In this document: positions 58,921-64,000 of the stretch, in pieces | Numbering within the stretch: the stretch's first letter is position 1 | Layout of the letters: every line of letters begins with the position of its first letter | Source of the DNA: Alopecurus myosuroides | Taxonomy: Eukaryota; Streptophyta; Magnoliopsida; Poales; Poaceae | Assembly (NCBI GenBank): GCA_028641055.1 | Contig: CM054061.1 | Location: forward strand, 114,832,019-114,896,018 | Length of the DNA stretch: 64,000 nt | Direction: 5' to 3' | The notes under the pieces: model-generated | Database searches by the model: none | The model's input: the letters and a program-made list of their open reading frames with translations, nothing else | What the model was told of the DNA's origin: nothing | Program-made: the position numbers and the translations under genes

Positions 58921-60785
58921 CTAGGCCTGGGTGTCCTCTTCTTCCTCTTCTGCTTCATCCTCGGTGACATCCTCCATGTCCTCATCATCATCCACACCGA
59001 TGTCCCAGTCAACGTCGCGGTTGTTCCAGTTCTTGTAGGCAATCCTGGGAGGAGGAAGTGGTGGCACATTGGGGGCACCAAGAGCAGTCATGATGTGATG
59101 CTGGTTCTCGAGGATGCTGCGGCGCTCCACATTGGCGTTGTAGTTCTCCTTGTGGAGGCACACATTCATGCACAACACCTTCTCAATTGCGCGAACAAGC
59201 CAAGAGCGCTTCTTCTTGCCAGGAGGAGGAGGACGCATGCGAGGATCACGGTGGCCTTGACCTGTGGCACCCACATCATGTGCAGCCTGCTGAGTGTGGG
59301 CAGCCTTCTTGTACAGGGTGACGTCCTTGTGCTCCTCACAGTCAAGCTCCAGGTCCTCACGAAGTGCTGCAGGATAGCGGGCCTTGATGAGCTTCATAAT
59401 ATAGGGAGCATATGGAGGCACTTTGCGGTGGAAGAGAGCAAAGTGGATCTCATGGAAGATGAAATCCATCACATCAATCTTGTGGGCCTCCATGTCAGTC
59501 ATGTCGCTCTCAGTGAAGGTCAAGAAGGCGTGGTGCATGAGGTTGACCAAGCCACCACGAATAGCATCATTATTGCCACCACTTGGGGCAATAGACTCCC
59601 GGAACATGCGCAGCAGGATGTCATATATGGGATACAGCCCTTTGGCCGAGCCAATCACACCTGTGGAGCCATACAACTCAGCCAGCTTGTTCTTCTCATA
59701 CTCAACCCCGTGAATATGCATGCGGTGACCCTGGGGAGTGTTGAGGCCAGAAAAAGGATACCCAAGCTCAGAAGCAAAGTCATGGAAGTTGGCTGTGAGC
59801 AAGTGAGGGCCAGACATCCAGGACATCCCAATCTCTTCAGAATCATCAATGACAAGTGTGGCATAGAACTGCTGAATGAATGTGGTATTGTAGGAGCATC
59901 TAGTCTCCATAAGCGGACGCAGACCAAGAACCTCAGCTAGCTGAACAGAGTTGTTGAAGTAGGAGGGGTTGGCAGCCAGATGAGCAAAGTTGATCACCTT
60001 CATGGGGCACACGGGCTTGCTCATCACAGTGTACACCTGCTTGAATAGGGTTTCCTGCTCAACATGCCAAAAGCATGAATCAATGGTGGGGTCCTGAGGA
60101 CCCTCTGTGTACCATGCCTTGGCCCTCCATGCCTTGAACTCCAGAATGGACATGGTGCCCACGTTGAGAGTGGCCTTGCCTTGCTGTCTGCCGGCCTTGC
60201 GGGCAGCCCTGTCAGCATCACGTTGACGCTCATAATCTCTCTCAGCATCCCTCGCACGCCGGCGAGTCTCATTATCCTCAACATAAGTCCCCTCTTCATT
60301 TTCTGTCAGGTGGCGGAGGCGCTTGCGGGTACTGAGCAGCTTGCCGGGCCTAGAGCTTGAACCATCTGCGAGGAAGGCAGAAAAAGATGCAAAGAAAACC
60401 AAACAAGAATAAAAAACGGGGGCTCACGACTTGTGAAAATTAAGCAAGGAGATGACTGTTCGAGATTCAGTACAGGCCGGAAATTCCGGTCAAGGATGCG
60501 GAAATTCCGCAGGGCGGAAATTCCGGCCTCAGGGAAATTTCCGGGGGGCGGAAATTCCGGTCCTGTGGCGGAAATTTCCGGTCTACGAAATTTTCGAATC
60601 CAGATATGAATCTGGGCCTGGAACGAATCTAGAATGAGGAATCTAGTACAAAGATGAATCCTAGAGGATATGTGATACGTGTGTGAACTAAGAACCGTGC
60701 TATACCATGAGGAACACTAGATAGGAGAACAACGCATCTAATCAATCCAAAATTGCGGAGAAAATGTACACATACCGGGATCCAT
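58921..60785 (-). CDS. Element E: spliced gene in the env position, function unknown
   Basis: Exon 1 60785-60776 (ATG GAT CCC G) and exon 2 60365-58921, joined across an intron with GTATGT donor and ttcctcgCAG acceptor. Joining keeps frame and gives a protein of 484 residues starting MDPDGSSSRPGKLL. Residues about 20-70 are strongly charged and probably helical (RRRARDAERDYERQRDADRA). The middle (IQQFYATLVID, MSWMSGPHLLTANFHDFASE) resembles the family annotated in plants as putative plant transposon protein; this is by eye. The C-terminus is acidic (DDEDMEDVTEDEAEEEEE). There is no signal peptide or membrane segment, so I do not call it an envelope protein although it occupies the env position downstream of pol. 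It has its own TATA box 160 bases upstream. The 343-codon frame on the other strand is its shadow. Confidence 0.75.
60366..60775 (-). other. 5' intron of the env-position gene, with palindromes
   Basis: A 410-bp intron, GT at 60775-60774 and AG at 60367-60366. It contains a cluster of CCGGAAATTCCGG-type repeats at 60476-60590, the same motif family as in the LTR. Confidence 0.7.
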
Positions 60786-60945
60786 GAACAGGAACGGACG
60801 TGCGGTCTCTTGATCCGCAAAAGATGAGTAGATGACGAGGAGGGGAGGCGAAGGTGCCTCCCGGAAGTCTCGGAGGCGGCGGCGGCTGGAGGCGAGTGGG
60901 GGCGAGGGGAGGGAAGCAATCTGGAACTGCTCCCTCCCGTCGTTC

Positions 60946-60952
60946 TTATATA
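60946..60952 (-). promoter_or_regulatory. Internal TATA box of element E
   Basis: Minus strand gggcTATATAAgaacg, followed by a CT-rich leader to the exon 1 ATG at 60785. The palindrome array begins about 15 bases upstream on the sense strand. Confidence 0.65.
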
Positions 60953-60967
60953 GCCCCAGACCAACCA

Positions 60968-61290
60968 CACCGGAAATTTCCGGTATTAAGTCCGGATATT
61001 CCGGGGGCCGGAAATTTGGGCCGGAATATTCCGCCCAAATATCCGGTGTGCCCTCTGCGAGCGGGCACGCGGGATATTTGGGGGACTATTCGAGTCCATT
61101 TTCGAACCCCGGAAATTTCCGGGGCTTAAGGCACGGAATATTTCGGGCCCCGGAAATTTACCCCGGAAATTTCCGCTCCAATTTTCCGGTGTGCCTTCTG
61201 CGAGCGGGCACATTGGAAATGGGCGAAAGTTCTGGGACAAATGTCTGAGGGCCGGAATATTCCGGGCCCTAGGCCGGAATTTCCGGTGTT
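60968..61290 (-). repeat. Palindrome array upstream of the internal promoter of E
   Basis: CCGGAAATTTCCGG, CCGGAATATTCCGG and variants at about 60970, 61018, 61030, 61110, 61150, 61165, 61252 and 61275. The string tctgcgagcgggca (61054, 61197) corresponds to tctgtgcgcgggca in the LTR array. Confidence 0.9.
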
Positions 61291-61650
61291 CCCACGCCAT
61301 CCGAGTTTTTGTGGAAGATGGAACAAGTCGTGAGCCTCCAAAAACGAAAACCACAAACAAACGCACTAACACGAAGAAAACATCAAATACAAATTCAAAG
61401 GAAAAAGTTGGTGGCCGAAGCCACCGTGTTTGAGTGATACCAAGGAGCCGCGAAGATGTATCTTGGACTCAAAAGAATAACTCACGTTTTAAGCACAATA
61501 AGTCACAAATTGACTAGATATGCATGACGTTTTGATTGTTTTACGCATGATAGGTGGAGTGTTTGTTCATGAGTTGAACTACGCTCCCCCTATGTCCATG
61601 CCTACATCTAGACTAGATAGCACATATAGTGAAGGTACTCATGCAAGGGT
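61291..61650 (-). other. Spacer between pol and internal promoter of E
   Basis: Non-coding. Contains a polypurine tract on the minus strand (CATAGGGGGAGCG, 61583-61594), one of several in this element. Confidence 0.55.
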
Positions 61651-64000
61651 TCAAGAGAAGTTAGACGCATCGATCACATTTAGTTCATTCCTCAAACCCC
61701 GAAATCTTGGTTCATCAAGGGCCTTCGTGAAGATATCCGCGAGTTGATCCTTGGTCGCAACATAGGAGAGGTCAATATCACCCTTCTCAACATGATCCCG
61801 AATAAACTGATGCCGTATCTCAATGTGCTTCGTCTTGGAGTGAAGAACGGGATTGTAGGCGATCTTGATGGAACTCTCATTGTCGCACAAGAGAGGAACG
61901 TTGTCGAAGATGATTCCATAATCTCTCAATGTTTGCCGCATCCAAAGTAATTGAGCACAACAACTCGCCGCGGAGATGTATTCGGTCTCAGTGGTGGAGA
62001 GAGCAATGCAGTTTTGCTTCTTGGAAGACCAACATACCAATGAGCGGCCAAGAAATTGACAACTTCCGGATGTAGATTTCCTATCCGTCTTCTCTCCCGC
62101 ATAGTCCGCATCCGAATACCCAATGAGCTGAAAGCTTGAACCCTTGGGATACCAAAGACCAAAGTTTGGGGTATGAACTAAATATCGAAAGATACGCTTA
62201 ACCGCTTCAAAATGACTTTGTCTCGGGGAGGCTTGAAACCTTGCACATTTACCAACGCTATACATAATATAGGGTCTAGATGCACAAAGGTAGAGCAAAG
62301 AGCCAATCATGGAGCGGTATACCTTTTGATCTACCTCTTTACCATTCGGGTCGGGTTTCAAGTCAATAGTCGTGGACATGGGAGTCTTCATAGGTTTGGC
62401 ATCGTGCATGTTGAAGCGCTTGAGCATGTCTTGAGTATACTTGGCTTGCTTGATGAATGTGCCTTCGGGATGTTGCTTGATCTCAAAGCCAAGAAAATAC
62501 TCCAATTCTCCCATCATTGACATCTCGAATTTATCCGTCATAAGCTTGCAAAACTCATCATTGAATGCGACGTTAGTAGAACAAAAGATGATATCATCCA
62601 CATAGAGTTGGCATATGAACAAGTCACCTCCAACCTTTTTGGTGAAAAGGGTGGGATCGATTAAACCAACATTGAACCCATGATCTACCAAAAACTCTTT
62701 AAGGTGCTCGTACCACGCACGTGGAGCTTGTTTAAGCCCATATAGCGCCTTATCGAGTTTGTAGACATGATCGGGGTGGTTGGGATCTTCGAAACCCGGA
62801 GGTTGCTTGACATAAACCAACTCGTGGATGGGACCATTCAAAAATGCACTTTTAACATCCATTTGTTGCAATTTAAAGTTGTGATGAGAGGTATAAGCAA
62901 GTAAGATGCGAATAGATTCAAGACGAGCAACGGGAGCGAATGTTTCACCGAAATCGACACCTTCGACTTGAGATAAACCTTGAGCAACCAATCTAGCCTT
63001 GTTGAGGATGACGATGCCGTCCTTGTCTTGTTTGTTCTTGAAGATCCACTTAGTGCCAATGACGTTCTTGCAATCTTTGGGTCTTGGCACCAATTTCCAC
63101 ACCTTGTTGCGCTCGAAATTGTTGAGTTCTTCGTGCATAGCTTCAAGCCAATCTTGATCTTCAAGAGCTTCATAGACCTTCTTTGGCTCAATGTGAGAGA
63201 CGAATGCATGCGCTTTGCTAAAATCCGCTAGTTGCCTCCTTGTGACGACCCTTCCACGAACTTGTCCAAGAATCATGTCCTCCGTGTGACCGGCACGAGC
63301 AAGATTATCTAGTATTCTCTTTGCCCTACGAGCTAGCATCTCCTCCAAAGTTTCCTTGGATAGTACTTGATCATCACCTTCATCATCGGAGACATGACCA
63401 CCTTGATCTTGATCATCAACGGGAGGTGGATCCCTTATGTTCCTAGTTGTATCATCACCATGTGTATCTTGTTCCTCATTGTGAGCTTGACCTTGATTGT
63501 TAGCTTGGCCTTGTGGTGAAGCGTGAGGGCTTGGTGCATCTTGTTGGGTAGCTTGGTTATCAATGGATGTAGTCAATGGCTCCACTTGAGTGGGGAATAG
63601 TCCTTCTCCCTCCGTCATCTGGTAACCCTCAATGGGGATTATTTCACCAATCCCCATTCTTCTTATGACGATGGGAGGAATTGCATCTCCTACAATACCA
63701 TGATTTATACGGCCCCCTTGGGACCCATTATCCTCATCAAATACCACGTCTATAGCTTCTTCAACTTGTCCGGTGGACTTGTTATAGACTCTATAAGCAT
63801 GAGCGTTTGAGGCATAGCCAACAAAGATACCCTCATAGGATTTAGTCTCGAACTTTGACAAGCGTTTCTCTCTCTTGCGAATGAAGCATTTGCATCCAAA
63901 GACCTTGAAGTATGAAACGTCCGGCTTCTTGCCCGTGAGAATCTCATACGGGGTCTTGTTCAAGATCTTGCGAAGATATAATCGGTTGCTAGCATGACAA
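61651..64000 (-). CDS. Element E: copia pol, integrase C-terminus to RNase H (partial)
   Basis: Open to the window edge (783 codons visible; the frame continues upstream, so no start is assigned). In order: integrase C-terminal region (63999-63700; [40 protein letters not shown]), a variable acidic linker, reverse transcriptase of the copia type (about 63140-62430; [45 protein letters not shown], active site [10 protein letters not shown]), then RNase H (about 62130-61700; [51 protein letters not shown]). It ends [12 protein letters not shown]. It copies element RNA into DNA inside the particle. No stop or frameshift, so it may be functional. Confidence 0.95.
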   Translation of the reverse strand, partial: CHASNRLYLRKILNKTPYEILTGKKPDVSYFKVFGCKCFIRKREKRLSKFETKSYEGIFVGYASNAHAYRVYNKSTGQVEEAIDVVFDEDNGSQGGRINHGIVGDAIPPIVIRRMGIGEIIPIEGYQMTEGEGLFPTQVEPLTTSIDNQATQQDAPSPHASPQGQANNQGQAHNEEQDTHGDDTTRNIRDPPPVDDQDQGGHVSDDEGDDQVLSKETLEEMLARRAKRILDNLARAGHTEDMILGQVRGRVVTRRQLADFSKAHAFVSHIEPKKVYEALEDQDWLEAMHEELNNFERNKVWKLVPRPKDCKNVIGTKWIFKNKQDKDGIVILNKARLVAQGLSQVEGVDFGETFAPVARLESIRILLAYTSHHNFKLQQMDVKSAFLNGPIHELVYVKQPPGFEDPNHPDHVYKLDKALYGLKQAPRAWYEHLKEFLVDHGFNVGLIDPTLFTKKVGGDLFICQLYVDDIIFCSTNVAFNDEFCKLMTDKFEMSMMGELEYFLGFEIKQHPEGTFIKQAKYTQDMLKRFNMHDAKPMKTPMSTTIDLKPDPNGKEVDQKVYRSMIGSLLYLCASRPYIMYSVGKCARFQASPRQSHFEAVKRIFRYLVHTPNFGLWYPKGSSFQLIGYSDADYAGEKTDRKSTSGSCQFLGRSLVCWSSKKQNCIALSTTETEYISAASCCAQLLWMRQTLRDYGIIFDNVPLLCDNESSIKIAYNPVLHSKTKHIEIRHQFIRDHVEKGDIDLSYVATKDQLADIFTKALDEPRFRGLRNELNVIDASNFS

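Larger units (their letters stand above)
57124..64000 (-). mobile_element. Element E: Sirevirus-type Ty1/copia element (partial)
   Basis: Minus-strand element from its 3' LTR (57124-58618) through a downstream gene and pol to the window edge. Features matching the Sirevirus group of plant copia elements: pol of the copia order (integrase before RT), an additional ORF between pol and the 3' LTR, several polypurine tracts (58619-58632, 58854-58868, 61583-61594), and arrays of palindromic repeats in the LTR and internal region. All coding frames seen are open, so the insertion is probably recent. Confidence 0.85.

Noticed and set aside
58909..59940. 343-codon plus-strand ORF
   Set aside because: It is the antisense shadow of the env-position ORF of element E; composition and codon pattern follow the minus-strand gene, and no domain is recognisable.
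58921..60402. Viral-type envelope protein
   Set aside because: No signal peptide, no transmembrane segment and an acidic tail; only the position relative to pol is env-like.

Overview
The window looks like intergenic DNA from a large grass genome (Pooideae; a Triticeae, oat or ryegrass relative). I could not settle the genus. Nothing looks like a cellular gene. Nearly every base can be assigned to LTR retrotransposons or a LINE stacked inside one another, and the insertions can be ordered from target-site duplications (TSDs), primer-binding sites (PBS), polypurine tracts (PPT) and host sequence that resumes on the far side of each insert.

Layout, with my own element labels. G (1-3253) is one end of a long LTR, cut by the window edge, inserted in B. 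B (3254-4123) is an old Athila-type 3' region. A (4124-8131, resuming at 45035-46274) is a minus-strand Athila-type Ty3/gypsy element entered from its 3' LTR. C (8132-45029) is a plus-strand Athila-type element inserted into A (TSD gatgg/gatgc). C carries a broken gag-protease and a broken ATHILA ORF-1 but no visible reverse transcriptase. It is split by a LINE (minus strand, 13099-18608 plus 28494-29874), a 597-bp solo LTR (30865-31461, inside ORF-1) and LARD1 (33792-44683, inside C's 3' LTR, TSD tatta). The LINE is itself split by F (18609-28488, TSD ggata), a Tat-type Ty3/gypsy element with two identical 454-bp LTRs.

Right of A's second fragment, LARD2 (from 46275, minus strand) is a relative of LARD1. 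Its right-hand LTR is interrupted at 56583 by element D (LTR, tRNA-iMet-type PBS), and D is interrupted at 57124 by E, a minus-strand Sirevirus-type Ty1/copia element that runs off the window end.

How the parts work: these are replication modules, not a pathway. F has an open gag-protease frame that stops just after the start of reverse transcriptase, and an antisense gene that I resolve into eight coding exons. E has an open pol (integrase end, RT, RNase H) and downstream of it a separate gene with its own TATA box and a 5' intron. Arrays of CCGGAAATTTCCGG-like palindromes lie directly upstream of both the LTR TATA box and this internal TATA box. LARD1 and LARD2 are 3.6-kb-LTR elements whose internal domain is an eroded chromovirus (Del/Tekay-like) pol; they must have moved in trans. 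The best candidates for something little described are the internal promoter/gene module of E and the antisense multi-exon gene of F.
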